The notes: a model not told the origin generated them from the sequence alone. Numbered from the stretch's first letter, positions 24,051 through 33,169 are shown. The stretch: 64,000 nucleotides of DNA from Acidimicrobiia bacterium (GCA_041393965.1 JAWKJB010000003.1:1-64000); one strand, 5' to 3'. Program-made: numbers and translations.

Positions 24051-25729
24051 CCAACGCAGCATTCGCATACGGCACCGGCCCCCGGACCGTGTCGGCACCA
24101 ACGGGTTCCGACCTCACCGCCAAAGGCTGGCTCCAAGAGGCCGCTCTCCGGTGTCTCCTCAACAACCTCGACCCCGAGGTCGCTGAGGCCCCGATGGACC
24201 TCGTCGTGTACGGAGGGCGGGGGAAAGCTGCTCGGAACTGGGACGCTTTCGACGCCATTGTGGAGTCGCTCGTCGACCTCGACAACGACGAGACGCTCCT
24301 GATCCAGTCGGGGAAGCCGGTCGGTCGGTTCCGCACACACGAGATGGCGCCGAGGGTCCTGCTCGCGAACTCGAACCTCGTTCCGGACTGGGCGAACTGG
24401 GAGCACTTCTGGGACCTCGAGGAAGCCGGCCTGATGATGTACGGGCAGATGACGGCAGGTTCGTGGATCTACATCGGGACCCAAGGCATCCTCCAAGGCA
24501 CCTACCAGACCTTCGCGGCGATCGCCGACCAGCGCTTCGGAGGATCTCTCACCGGAACGCTCACGCTCACCGCCGGTCTCGGAGGGATGGGCGGGGCGCA
24601 GCCACTCGCCGTGACGATGAACGGTGGCGTGTGCCTCGCCGTCGAGATCGACCCCGACCGCATCCGCAAGCGGCTCGACACCCGCTATGTCGACGAGGTC
24701 GCAGACACCCTCGACGGCGCGGTGGCAGCGGCGCTCGAAGCGAAGGCCGCGGGCGAAGCGACATCGATCGCGGTTGTCGGCAACGCAGCCGATGTCTTCG
24801 CGGACCTCCTCGCCCGCGGGACCGACATCGACATCGTCACCGACCAGACCTCGGCGCACGATCCGCTCAACGGGTACATCCCCGCTGGCATGACCCTCGC
24901 GCAAGCCGACGCCCTTCGTGCCGAGGAACCCGCCGAATATGTCCGTCGCGCGAGGGCATCGATGGCAGCGCACTGTGCGGCGATGGTCGGCTGGCAACAC
25001 GCAGGCGCCGAAGTGTTCGACTACGGGAACAACCTGCGTGGGGAAGCTGTCGAAGGCGGCTACGCCGACGCCTTCTCCTACCCCGGCTTCGTCCCCGCCT
25101 ACATTCGGGACCTGTTCTGTGAAGGTCTCGGCCCGTTCCGGTGGATCGCGTTGTCGGGTGACCCGGCCGACATCGGGGCCACCGACGACGCCCTCAGAGA
25201 GCTGTTTCCCGACGATGTGGCGCTGCGCCGGTGGCTCGACATGGCCGAGGAGCGTGTCGCGTTCCAGGGTCTTCCCGCGCGCATCTGCTGGCTCGGCTAC
25301 GGGGAACGCCACCGGGCAGGCATCGCCTTCAACGACCTCGTCCGCACCGGAGCTGTGTCGGCTCCGATCGTCATCGGACGCGACCATCTCGATTCTGGCT
25401 CGGTGGCCTCCCCGTACCGGGAAACCGAAGCGATGCGCGATGGGTCCGATGCCGTTGCGGACTGGCCGATCCTCAACGCGCTGCTCAACACGGCGTCGGG
25501 AGCTGCGTGGGTTGCGGTCCATCACGGCGGGGGCGTCGGGATGGGCAAGTCGATCCATGCCGGTGCGCAGGTCGTCGCCGACGGTACCGACGCTGCTGCG
25601 CTGCGGATCGAACGCGTCCTCACCAACGACCCGGGGATGGGTGTCATTCGCCACGCTGACGCCGGGTACGACCTCGCGATCGATGTTGCCCGCCGTCGCG
25701 GTGTCCGGATCCCGATGCTTGACCGCTGA
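24047..25729 (+). CDS. hutU: Urocanate hydratase
   Basis: A 560-residue urocanase that hydrates urocanate to imidazolonepropionate using tightly bound NAD+. Visible signatures are the N-terminal YGGRGKAARNWDAFD, the NAD-binding glycine-rich region (TAGLGGMGGAQPLAVTMNGG), the catalytic cysteine in FQGLPARICWLGYGER and the C-terminal VHHGGGVGMGKS. The ATG overlaps the hutH stop, and hutI follows after three bases. All three steps from histidine to formiminoglutamate are thus encoded together. Confidence 0.97.
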   Translation: MTNAAFAYGTGPRTVSAPTGSDLTAKGWLQEAALRCLLNNLDPEVAEAPMDLVVYGGRGKAARNWDAFDAIVESLVDLDNDETLLIQSGKPVGRFRTHEMAPRVLLANSNLVPDWANWEHFWDLEEAGLMMYGQMTAGSWIYIGTQGILQGTYQTFAAIADQRFGGSLTGTLTLTAGLGGMGGAQPLAVTMNGGVCLAVEIDPDRIRKRLDTRYVDEVADTLDGAVAAALEAKAAGEATSIAVVGNAADVFADLLARGTDIDIVTDQTSAHDPLNGYIPAGMTLAQADALRAEEPAEYVRRARASMAAHCAAMVGWQHAGAEVFDYGNNLRGEAVEGGYADAFSYPGFVPAYIRDLFCEGLGPFRWIALSGDPADIGATDDALRELFPDDVALRRWLDMAEERVAFQGLPARICWLGYGERHRAGIAFNDLVRTGAVSAPIVIGRDHLDSGSVASPYRETEAMRDGSDAVADWPILNALLNTASGAAWVAVHHGGGVGMGKSIHAGAQVVADGTDAAALRIERVLTNDPGMGVIRHADAGYDLAIDVARRRGVRIPMLDR

Positions 25730-25732
25730 ACC

Positions 25733-26938
25733 GTGTCCGACCTCCTCATCTCCAACATCGGCCAGCTCGTGACCAACGCACCGGGCCACCAGGGGCCGCT
25801 CGGCACCGTCGATGACGCCGCGGTTGCGGTTCGTCACGGCACCATCGCCTGGGTCGGGGAATCGGCAATGGTGCCGCCCGAGCACCGGGATCTGCCACGC
25901 CTCGACGCAGACGGCCACGCCGTCGTTCCCGGGTTCATCGATCCCCACACGCATGTCGTGTTCGCCGGTGATCGGGCGCATGAACACGCGATGCGTCTTG
26001 CGGGGGCCAGCTATGAAGCGATCCAGGAAGCTGGAGGTGGGATCTACGCGACGGTCATCGCCACGAGGGAGGCATCGCTGGCAGACCTCGTTCTTGCGTC
26101 CCACACCCGGGTCGCCCGCATGCTCGCCTCGGGTACCACCACCGTCGAGGTCAAGACCGGATACGGCCTCGACACGGCGACCGAGACCAAGATGCTCGAT
26201 GCGATCGATGCGATCGACGCAAGCCTCCCGATCGACATCGTCCGGACCTTTCTCGGCGCCCATGTGGTCGCACCCGAGTTTGCAGGTGACCGTGGGGCGT
26301 ATGTGGACCTTGTCGCGGACGAGATGCTCAACGCGGTGGCGGACAGGGTCGATTTCGTCGATGTGTTCTGCGACTCGGTCGCGTTCACCGTCGCCGAGAC
26401 CCGAAGGATCCTCGAAGCGGCTCGCACGAAAGGACTGCGGGTGCGGCTCCACGCCGACCAGTTGTCCCATACCGGGGGAGCGGCACTCGCCGCCGAGGTG
26501 GGAGCGGTGGCAGCCGACCACCTCGACTTCGCGACCGACGCCGATCTGGTTGCGCTCGCGCGCTCGGGAACGGTTGCGGTCCTCCTTCCGGGGGTGTCGC
26601 TCACGATGGTCGAGCCACCCCCCGATGGGCGCCGGTTCATCGACGCCGGGGTCACCGTTGCGCTCGCGACCGACTGCAATCCGGGAACATCGTATGTCGA
26701 GACGATGCCGTTCATTGTCGCCCTCGCAGCGACCACCTCCGGCCTCACACCCGAAGAAGCGCTCTGGTCCGCCACCGCAGGCGGCGCCGTTGCGCTCGGC
26801 CTGAAGGACCGTGGCGTCATCGCCGCAGGCAAGCTCGGCGATCTCGTGATGCTCGACGCTGCGTCGTATGAACACCTCGTCTACCGCCCGGACGGGGACC
26901 TCGTCCGTCGAGTCATCAAGCGCGGCGTGGTGCTGTGA
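25733..26938 (+). CDS. hutI: Imidazolonepropionase
   Basis: A 401-residue amidohydrolase that opens imidazolonepropionate to N-formimino-L-glutamate. Metal-binding histidines lie in PHTHVVFAGDR. Further signatures are VEVKTGYGLD, RLHADQLSHTGGA and the metal aspartate region LATDCNPGTSY. It starts with GTG three bases after hutU. The gene for formiminoglutamate breakdown (hutF/hutG) is not adjacent; a GDPD gene follows instead with a four-base overlap. Confidence 0.96.
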   Translation: MSDLLISNIGQLVTNAPGHQGPLGTVDDAAVAVRHGTIAWVGESAMVPPEHRDLPRLDADGHAVVPGFIDPHTHVVFAGDRAHEHAMRLAGASYEAIQEAGGGIYATVIATREASLADLVLASHTRVARMLASGTTTVEVKTGYGLDTATETKMLDAIDAIDASLPIDIVRTFLGAHVVAPEFAGDRGAYVDLVADEMLNAVADRVDFVDVFCDSVAFTVAETRRILEAARTKGLRVRLHADQLSHTGGAALAAEVGAVAADHLDFATDADLVALARSGTVAVLLPGVSLTMVEPPPDGRRFIDAGVTVALATDCNPGTSYVETMPFIVALAATTSGLTPEEALWSATAGGAVALGLKDRGVIAAGKLGDLVMLDAASYEHLVYRPDGDLVRRVIKRGVVL

Positions 26939-27753
26939 CATCGGGCCTCGCCGATAGTCTTGCCAGCCACATGCGTCCGTACTTGACCCGCGAACACCCG
27001 ATCCGGATGGCCCACCGGGGCAGCCGCGTCCTGTGGCCCGAGAACACGCATCACGCCTTCGACGGAGCGGCACAGTTCGGCTTGTGCTACATCGAGACCG
27101 ATGTGAGGGTGACCCGCGACGGGGTGGTCGTCGTGTTCCACGACGAGACCCTCGAACGCACAACGAACGGCGTCGGCGCGGTCGCGGACTGGGACTGGGA
27201 CGACTTGAGACACCTCGATGCTGCCTACCGGTTCTCACCTGACGCCGAATCGTTCCCGCTGCGGGGCACCGGAATCGGGATCCCCCGCCTTGACGACACC
27301 TTCGACACCTTCCCTGGCATCCATTTCAACATCGACCTCAAGGGACGCAACGCCGAATGGTCGGTCGCTGATGTCGTTGTTCGCAAGCGAAAACAGGACG
27401 AAGTTCTCGTCGGGGGCTTCATCGACACCCGCACGGCCCGGTTCCGGAGGATCACGAAGGGAAGGGTCGCGACCTCGGCAGGGTCGACCACCGCGACGGC
27501 CATGTACGCGGCCTCGCGAGTCGGGCGGACGATCAATCGAGGCGTCGACGCGTACCAGTTGCCCCACAAGATCACGGGTGCACGGATCGACCAGAAACTG
27601 GTCGACGCCATCCACGCGGCCGGGGCACAGGTGCACCTGTGGACGGTCGACGACCGAGATGACATGCTCCGGTTCCTCGCGATGGGCGTCGACGGCATCA
27701 TCACCGACCGCCCCGATACGCTCAACGCGGTTCTTGGGGGGGACAAGGAATGA
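26935..27753 (+). CDS. Glycerophosphodiester phosphodiesterase family protein
   Basis: A 272-residue GDPD-fold protein. Catalytic and metal residues are visible: MAHRGSRVLWPENT (His27, Arg28, Glu36, Asn37), YIETDVRVTRDG and VVVFHDETLERTTNG. The C-terminal QVHLWTVDDRDDM and GVDGIITDRPD motifs are also typical. Such enzymes split glycerophosphodiesters into glycerol-3-phosphate and an alcohol. There is no signal peptide, so it acts in the cytoplasm. The GTG start overlaps the hutI stop, so it is translated with the hut operon, although no metabolic link is obvious. Confidence 0.9.
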   Translation: MTSGLADSLASHMRPYLTREHPIRMAHRGSRVLWPENTHHAFDGAAQFGLCYIETDVRVTRDGVVVVFHDETLERTTNGVGAVADWDWDDLRHLDAAYRFSPDAESFPLRGTGIGIPRLDDTFDTFPGIHFNIDLKGRNAEWSVADVVVRKRKQDEVLVGGFIDTRTARFRRITKGRVATSAGSTTATAMYAASRVGRTINRGVDAYQLPHKITGARIDQKLVDAIHAAGAQVHLWTVDDRDDMLRFLAMGVDGIITDRPDTLNAVLGGDKE

Positions 27754-28337
27754 CCCATGGAAGCCTCATCGGTCCCATTGTCCGGCTCCAGGTCCAGAAG
27801 TACCCCATCAAGGCGAAGGGAACCGGCTACATGCCTGAAGGCATCCTCGCCGTCGACCGCGCGTCGGTCGACGCCTCGGGGATGCTTGGTCACCACGACG
27901 ACACCTGGGTTGTCGACGCCCACCACCGAACACACCCCATGTCGCGTGGGGGCGGTCGACGACCGCTGTCGGTCGGGTTCACCGGCCACTACCGCCTCAT
28001 GGCGGATCGCTTCGGATCCGCGCCGTATGGGATTGCCGGGGAGAACATCCTGATCGACGGACCACCCCTGGCGCTCGAAGACCTCGTGGAAGGTCTCGTC
28101 GTCGAGACGACACATGGGACCCTCATCGCACTGGAAGGGGCACGGGTTGCCGCCCCATGTCTCGAATTCACCTCCTTCATGCTCGGACTGGACCATGTGG
28201 GGACACTTGAAGAGCTCGAAGGCCCACTCGCCGACCTCCACGACGGACGCCGCGGGTTCATCGTTGCCGCCAACGGGGCCGAATCCGCCGTCGAGGTGGC
28301 CGTCGGCGACCGAGTCCGCTTCGCAGGGGCAAGATGA
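27750..28337 (+). CDS. MOSC-like domain protein
   Basis: A 195-residue protein with the pattern of a MOSC beta-barrel: VQKYPIKAKG near the start, FGSAPYGIAGENILIDG in the middle, and GRRGFIVAANG followed by VEVAVGDRVRFAG at the end. MOSC domains (molybdenum-cofactor sulfurase C-terminus) handle sulphur or Moco-bound substrates; the usual conserved Cys is probably that in AAPCLEF. The specific reaction is unknown. Both ends overlap neighbours by four bases. Confidence 0.7.
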   Translation: MTHGSLIGPIVRLQVQKYPIKAKGTGYMPEGILAVDRASVDASGMLGHHDDTWVVDAHHRTHPMSRGGGRRPLSVGFTGHYRLMADRFGSAPYGIAGENILIDGPPLALEDLVEGLVVETTHGTLIALEGARVAAPCLEFTSFMLGLDHVGTLEELEGPLADLHDGRRGFIVAANGAESAVEVAVGDRVRFAGAR

Positions 28338-28735
28338 CCGTGTCCACGCAGCAGAAGATCCGGTATTCGGACTGTGACCCGCAGGGAATCGTGTTCAACG
28401 GCAACTACGCAAGGTACTGGGACGACGCGATGACCGACTGGATCGAAGACGCCGGATACGGCGGCCCGGAGCTCGGCGGCATCGGTGTCGATGTGGTCGC
28501 AGCGAGAATGGAGATCGACTTCAAGGCATCGGTGCGTCTCGGCGATGTGATCGAAACAACGGTGTCGGTCGGTTCGCTCGGCAACACCTCGATGACGCTC
28601 GGGTTCGTCACCACACGGATGTCCGACGGCGCCGTCGTTGCGTCCGGAAGGGAAGTCATCGTGTTCGTCGACCCTGAACAGTTTCGACCGGTCCGGATTC
28701 CCGATGATGTGCGCAAGGTGCTCGGAGCGCTCTGA
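28334..28735 (+). CDS. Acyl-CoA thioesterase, 4HBT hotdog family
   Basis: A 133-residue single-hotdog protein. The motif YSDCDPQGIVFNGNYARYWDD is typical of the 4-hydroxybenzoyl-CoA thioesterase family, with the aspartate of DCDPQGIVFN as the expected catalytic residue, and the later EIDFKASVRLGDVIE strand agrees. It hydrolyses some acyl-CoA; the chain is unknown. It is the last of six tightly coupled genes that begin with hutH, and it converges on the minus-strand gene that ends at 28762. Confidence 0.85.
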   Translation: MTVSTQQKIRYSDCDPQGIVFNGNYARYWDDAMTDWIEDAGYGGPELGGIGVDVVAARMEIDFKASVRLGDVIETTVSVGSLGNTSMTLGFVTTRMSDGAVVASGREVIVFVDPEQFRPVRIPDDVRKVLGAL

Positions 28736-28761
28736 CTGTTGTACCGCGTGTGCCCGAATCC

Positions 28762-29124
28762 TCAACCGATCCGGAACGGGATCCCGTTCATCATGACGAG
28801 GCAATCGACGACCCGGTCGCGTGCCGCTTCGAAACCGAGGCGCTCGAAGAGCTCGTACGGTTCACCGTTGTGCTGGTGGTAGACCGTCAAGCCGTCGGCT
28901 CGCTCAAGGATGTAGAGGCCGTCCGCGGGACCGGGGATCGTCCGTCCGAGTGCTCTGAGCGCCGATAGGTCGGGGATCTCTGCGATCAGGTCGACGCGTT
29001 CGACCGTGAGCGCCTCCCGGAAATCCGAGCCCGTGGTTGCACGCCGTCCGAGCATCGCAGAAGCCACGGCGTGGGCCCGACGCTCGAGAATCGCCCTTGC
29101 CTGCTCCTGACGCGTGAAGCTCAC
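28762..29124 (-). CDS. Hypothetical protein downstream of leuD
   Basis: A 120-residue soluble protein that I do not recognise. It is mostly helical and mildly charged; the most distinctive part is PADGLYILERADGLTVYHQH. The start is the GTG that overlaps the leuD stop (GTGA on the minus strand); a longer upstream frame only shadows leuD. It is therefore the third gene of the leuCD operon. No role in leucine synthesis can be claimed from sequence alone. Confidence 0.65.
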   Translation of the reverse strand: MSFTRQEQARAILERRAHAVASAMLGRRATTGSDFREALTVERVDLIAEIPDLSALRALGRTIPGPADGLYILERADGLTVYHQHNGEPYELFERLGFEAARDRVVDCLVMMNGIPFRIG

Positions 29125-29726
29125 GACACGACAGGCAGATACCAGGGCCGGGCAGTCTCGAACCGGTCGATCTCGGTCTCGTGTTCGAGGGACAGAGCGA
29201 TGTGATCGAGGCCGTTGACGAGGCAGTGCTTGACGAACGGATCGATGTCGAATGTGGCATCGAACCCGTCCGCCGTCACGGTCTGGGCGGGGAGGTCGAT
29301 TGTGACCGGCCCCCCTGTCGTCGTGGCGATCTCGACGAGCCGGTCGACTTCCTCCGTCGACAGTTCGACGGTGAGGAGTCCGACCTTCGAACAGTTGGTA
29401 CGGAAGATGTCGGCAAACGACGGAGCGATGACTGCGCGGAAGCCCCAATCCTCAAGCGCCCACGGTGCATGCTCGCGGGACGACCCGGAGCCGAAGTTGT
29501 CCCCGGTCACAAGGATCACGGCGTCACGGTACCGAGGCTGATTGAGCACGAAGGTGGGATCGGGTTCGCCTTCGCGGTCCGACGCCCAGTCGAAGAACAG
29601 GAATTCGCCGAAGCCCGATCGTTCGACCCGTTTGAGGAACTGTTTCGGGATGATCTGATCAGTGTCGATGTTCGCCCGCGGGAGCGGTGCGGCAATGCCA
29701 TGGATCGTGTCGACGGACCGCATCAC
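29121..29726 (-). CDS. leuD: 3-isopropylmalate dehydratase small subunit
   Basis: A 201-residue LeuD. With LeuC it forms the Fe-S isomerase that moves the hydroxyl of 2-isopropylmalate in leucine synthesis. Signatures are PLPRANIDTDQIIPKQFLKR at the start and the swivelling-domain motif GDNFGSGSSREHAPWAL. The length is standard. The first ATG overlaps the leuC stop by four bases. Phase and direction match a leuCD operon read from about 31.2 kb leftwards. Confidence 0.97.
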   Translation of the reverse strand: MMRSVDTIHGIAAPLPRANIDTDQIIPKQFLKRVERSGFGEFLFFDWASDREGEPDPTFVLNQPRYRDAVILVTGDNFGSGSSREHAPWALEDWGFRAVIAPSFADIFRTNCSKVGLLTVELSTEEVDRLVEIATTTGGPVTIDLPAQTVTADGFDATFDIDPFVKHCLVNGLDHIALSLEHETEIDRFETARPWYLPVVS

Positions 29727-31129
29727 AGGCCGTCCCTGATGTCGACGAAGTATCCGCTGACTGCGGCAGCGGCCGCCATGGCGGGCGAAACCAAGTGGGT
29801 GCGCCCTCCTCGTCCCTGGCGCCCCTCAAAGTTCCGGTTCGAGGTCGACGCGCACCGTTCCTCCGGTTGGAGGACATCGGGGTTCATCGCGAGACACATC
29901 GAGCAGCCCGCTTCACGCCACTCGAGACCGGCGGCGCGGAACACGGCGTCGAGGCCCTCTGCCTCGGCCTGCTGCTTGACGAGGCCCGACCCTGGTACGA
30001 CAAGCCCCGTGACGGTGTCGGCGACTCTTCTGCCTTGGAGCACCGCCGCAGCCGCCCGGAGATCCTCGATCCGCCCGTTCGTGCAGGATCCGATGAACAC
30101 GCGATCGATCGCGATGTCGGTGATCCTCTTGCCTGGCTCGAGATCCATGTACGCGAGGGCCCGGGTGATCGAGTCGCGCTCGAGCGGATCGTCGGTGTCG
30201 TCGGGGTGTGGGATACGGCTGGTCACAGGGAGGGTCTGGCCGGGGTTCGTCCCCCACGACACATGGGGCTCGATCGTCGCTGCGTCGATGATGACCTCCG
30301 CATCGAAGGAAGCACCCTCGTCGGACCCGATGCCGCGCCATGTCTCGAGTGCCTCGTCCCACGCGGTGCCCGAAGGTGCCATCGGCCGTCCCTTGAGGTA
30401 GGCGAAGGTGGTCTCGTCCGGTGCGATCATCCCCGCCCGTGCACCGGCTTCGATGGTCATGTTGCACACGGTCATGCGTCCTTCCATCGACAGTGCCTCG
30501 ATCGTCGAGCCGCGGTACTCGATGACATGCCCGGTTCCACCTGCCGTGCCGATGCGGGCGATGATGGCCAGAATGATGTCCTTTGCGGTAACGCCCGTCG
30601 GCAGCGTGCCGTCGACGGTGATCGCCATCGATTTGGGCTTCGATTGCTGGAGCGTCTGGGTGGCGAGTACATGCTCGACTTCTGAGGTCCCGATGCCGAA
30701 AGCGAGCGCTCCGAACGCGCCGTGGGTCGCCGTGTGGGAATCCCCGCACACGATCGTCATTCCTGGCTGGGTGACACCTTGCTCGGGTCCGATGACATGG
30801 ACTATGCCCTGCCGCTCGTCATCGATGTCGAACAGGCGGATCCCTTCGCGTTGTGTGTTCGCTCGGAGCGTCGCGATCTGCTTCCGTGAGAGCGGGTCGT
30901 CGATGCCCTGATCCCTCGGTGTCGTCGGTACGGCATGATCGATGGTCGCGAGGGTGAGATCGGGTCGCCTGACCGGTCGATGAGTCATTGAGATCGACTC
31001 GAAGGCCTGCGGTGATGTGACCTCGTGGACGAGGTGCAGGTCGATGTAGATGAGGGCCGAACCGTCGGCGTCCTCGTGCACGACATGGCTGTCCCACACC
31101 TTGTCAAGCATGGTCCGTGGCTTCGTCAT
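29723..31129 (-). CDS. leuC: 3-isopropylmalate dehydratase large subunit
   Basis: A 468-residue aconitase-family protein. The three [4Fe-4S] cysteines lie in FIGSCTNGR and in CSMCLAMN; the substrate-side motifs VIGPEQGVTQPGMTIVCGDS and HTATHGAFGALAFGIG are also present. It isomerises 2- to 3-isopropylmalate together with LeuD. On the minus strand GAGGAG lies about six bases ahead of the ATG at 31129. A large inverted repeat (31217-31325) lies in the probable leader upstream. Confidence 0.97.
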   Translation of the reverse strand: MTKPRTMLDKVWDSHVVHEDADGSALIYIDLHLVHEVTSPQAFESISMTHRPVRRPDLTLATIDHAVPTTPRDQGIDDPLSRKQIATLRANTQREGIRLFDIDDERQGIVHVIGPEQGVTQPGMTIVCGDSHTATHGAFGALAFGIGTSEVEHVLATQTLQQSKPKSMAITVDGTLPTGVTAKDIILAIIARIGTAGGTGHVIEYRGSTIEALSMEGRMTVCNMTIEAGARAGMIAPDETTFAYLKGRPMAPSGTAWDEALETWRGIGSDEGASFDAEVIIDAATIEPHVSWGTNPGQTLPVTSRIPHPDDTDDPLERDSITRALAYMDLEPGKRITDIAIDRVFIGSCTNGRIEDLRAAAAVLQGRRVADTVTGLVVPGSGLVKQQAEAEGLDAVFRAAGLEWREAGCSMCLAMNPDVLQPEERCASTSNRNFEGRQGRGGRTHLVSPAMAAAAAVSGYFVDIRDGL

Positions 31130-31216
31130 GTCGCTCCTCGCCGGGTTCGGTGAGTGACCGGCAGGCTAATGCTCACCAGCTACGACCCCGCCGCGTCCAG
31201 CACGCCGGATGTGTCG

Positions 31217-31325
31217 CGCGTACCCAGGGTTCCCGTTCAACGAAAAGGTACTCCCTCGTCCACAGAAGCGGCCGTACCGTGGGCCACAGTTGACCTTTCA
31301 GTCGAACGGGAACCCTGGGTACGCG
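31217..31325. repeat. Long imperfect inverted repeat upstream of leuC
   Basis: The arm at 31217-31249 and the arm at 31293-31325 are reverse complements over about 33 bases, with a core of 16 identical bases (GTACCCAGGGTTCCCG) and few mismatches outside it; 43 bases lie between. It sits 87 bases upstream of leuC and 31 bases upstream of the divergent gene at 31357. It could be a leader hairpin for leuC, a barrier between the two genes, or a small MITE-like insertion. There is no T-run, so it is not an ordinary terminator. Confidence 0.75.
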
Positions 31326-31356
31326 GAGTGGTGGGTCGCGGTTCTACGATGCGGGG

Positions 31357-31881
31357 ATGTCGCTCGTTCTCGCCGTCGTTGCAGCTGTTGTCCTCGCGCC
31401 GCCGTTCGGAGCAGCATCGGCGACCGCGGTCGATGACACCGACGGACTCGTCGTCGAGGTCGTCGTCCAGTTCGACGCCGCTGCCGAGGCGGTCATCGTC
31501 CGGCCCCATTCGGACTTCGAGGAGCTCCCACCGACCGCAATGGCGGTGCAAGACGACGGCACATGGATGGCATGGGTGCAGCTGCCGACCGCGCAGAACT
31601 GGCAGATCACATTCGAAGGATTCCACCCCGACGGCGAGGTGGACCTCTCCGAATCCACGGATCTCCTCTCGCTTGGTGTCGACCCCGTCGTCATCACATC
31701 GGAGGTGACCGCGCCCCTCCCATCCCAACCGCTCATCCCCGCCGGGTCGTGGTGGCTCATCATCGGTGTGGTCCTTGCCGTGGCGGCGCTCGGGGTCCTC
31801 GCCGCTTGGACCTTTGGGGCAGATCGCACATCGGCGGTCGCCGATGCGCACACCGAGATCGCCGCGATCGACGACGAATGA
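31357..31881 (+). CDS. Hypothetical exported membrane-anchored protein
   Basis: A 174-residue protein with a signal peptide (about residues 1-24, ending near ASATA), an outer domain of about 110 residues, one membrane helix (about 130-150) and a short cytoplasmic tail. The outer part has a beta-rich look with MAVQDDGTWMAWVQLPTAQN and no family I can name. This layout (signal, beta domain, one helix) resembles CopC- or YtkA-like anchored proteins, but I cannot prove it. Divergent from leuC. Confidence 0.6.
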   Translation: MSLVLAVVAAVVLAPPFGAASATAVDDTDGLVVEVVVQFDAAAEAVIVRPHSDFEELPPTAMAVQDDGTWMAWVQLPTAQNWQITFEGFHPDGEVDLSESTDLLSLGVDPVVITSEVTAPLPSQPLIPAGSWWLIIGVVLAVAALGVLAAWTFGADRTSAVADAHTEIAAIDDE

Positions 31882-31944
31882 GCCGGCTCGGGTGAACCCG
31901 TCCACCGAGCTGCCGAGCGGCGGCGCCCGGCTACCGTTCCACTA

Positions 31945-31967
31945 ACTTTAGCACAGAGCGCTAAAGT
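31945..31967. promoter_or_regulatory. Palindromic operator-like site before the ATPase gene
   Basis: ACTTTAGC (31945-31952), seven bases, then GCTAAAGT (31960-31967): a perfect 8-bp inverted repeat ending six bases before the ATG at 31974. This placement would let a bound protein block initiation. The AT-rich arms stand out in this GC-rich DNA. The protein that binds it is unknown. Confidence 0.6.
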
Positions 31968-31973
31968 GACGGC

Positions 31974-33125
31974 ATGTCTGGAGAACTGTACGACCCGGTC
32001 GCAAACCCATATGCGCCAGGGGCTGGGACGCCCCCGCCGGCGCTCGTTGGTCGGGACGCCGTGCTCGAACAGGCTGACATTGCGATGCGGCGCCTCATGG
32101 CGTCCCGAACCACCCAGCACCACCTGCTCACCGGATTGCGTGGTGTCGGCAAGACCGTGCTCGTGTGGAAGATGGCGGCGCTCGCCGAGCACCTGGGCTA
32201 TCGGGTCATCAGGCTCGAGGCGCTCGGTGGTGACGACACGATTCGCAGTCTGCTCCGTCAGACACGCCGCATCGCGCAGGATTTCGGTTCGGGCCCGGCG
32301 CTGACCCGACTGATGCGTTCGATCGACTCGGTATCCATCACGGTTGCCGGTACCGGCATCGGCGTCGGGCGGGAGGTTGCGACACCGGATCGCGACGCTC
32401 TCATCGATGTGATCTCCGACCTCGGGGCCATCGCGTCTGGTGCCGGTGTCGGTGTGCTGGTTGCCCTCGACGAAGCACAGACACTCGCGCCGGACGATCT
32501 CCGGCGCATCCTTGCGGGAGTGCACCGATGCTCACAAGACGGCCTTGCGCTGTACTGCGTCCTTGCGGGATTGCCGAATCTGGTCGGCGATGTGGCGAAA
32601 GCAGTGACCTATGCAGAACGCATGTTCACCGTCGCCGAGCTCGGGCCACTGACACCCGACCAGGTTGTCCAGGCCGTTGCTCAACCGGCCGCCGAAATCG
32701 GTGTCCGTTGGTCAGACGCTGCGGCCGACGCCATCGTCGACCGTTCCGACGGGTTCCCGTTCTTCGTCCAGACCTGGGCCTACCACACCTGGAACGCCGC
32801 TGTGGACGACCCGATCTCGGCTGCCGATGTCGAGCGTGCGGCACCCCACGCCGAACATGCTCTGGACTCTTCGTTCTTCGCTGCACGGATTGCTCGCATC
32901 CCTGAATCGGAGGTTGCCTATGTGCAAGCCCTCGCTTCGCTCGGGCCGGGCCCACACCGATCCGGAGAGGTGGCGGCGGCGGCGGGCCGGACGACACCCC
33001 AGGTCGCAGCGTTTCGAGACCGCCTGATCAGCGAGGGCGTGATCTACGCACCCCGCTACGGATGGGTCGAGTTCGCCATCCCGCACTTCGACCGATTCGT
33101 CACCAGGGCGATTCCCCGATCCTGA
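31974..33125 (+). CDS. Orc/Cdc6-like AAA ATPase with C-terminal winged helix
   Basis: A 383-residue ATPase of the 'archaeal ATPase' STAND/AAA type. The P-loop GLRGVGKT is at residues 54-61, and Walker B VLVALDEAQ is near 161-169. The tail (about 320-383) looks like a winged helix: GEVAAAAGRTTPQVAAFRDRL, then ISEGVIYAPRYGWVEFAIP. The family occurs as single genes in actinobacteria, and its role (defence, replication-like or regulatory) is not known. A palindrome lies directly before the start, so the protein may control its own gene; that is inference. Confidence 0.75.
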   Translation: MSGELYDPVANPYAPGAGTPPPALVGRDAVLEQADIAMRRLMASRTTQHHLLTGLRGVGKTVLVWKMAALAEHLGYRVIRLEALGGDDTIRSLLRQTRRIAQDFGSGPALTRLMRSIDSVSITVAGTGIGVGREVATPDRDALIDVISDLGAIASGAGVGVLVALDEAQTLAPDDLRRILAGVHRCSQDGLALYCVLAGLPNLVGDVAKAVTYAERMFTVAELGPLTPDQVVQAVAQPAAEIGVRWSDAAADAIVDRSDGFPFFVQTWAYHTWNAAVDDPISAADVERAAPHAEHALDSSFFAARIARIPESEVAYVQALASLGPGPHRSGEVAAAAGRTTPQVAAFRDRLISEGVIYAPRYGWVEFAIPHFDRFVTRAIPRS

Positions 33126-33169
33126 GAGGGTGTCCGCGTGCAGCCGCTCCGGAGGAAAGACGCCGGTAT

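Noticed and set aside
23342..27238. A 1298-codon open frame on the minus strand across hutH, hutU and hutI
   Set aside because: It is antisense to three certain enzymes, is rich in Arg, His, Asp and Gly in the manner of GC-driven antisense frames, and shows no domain.
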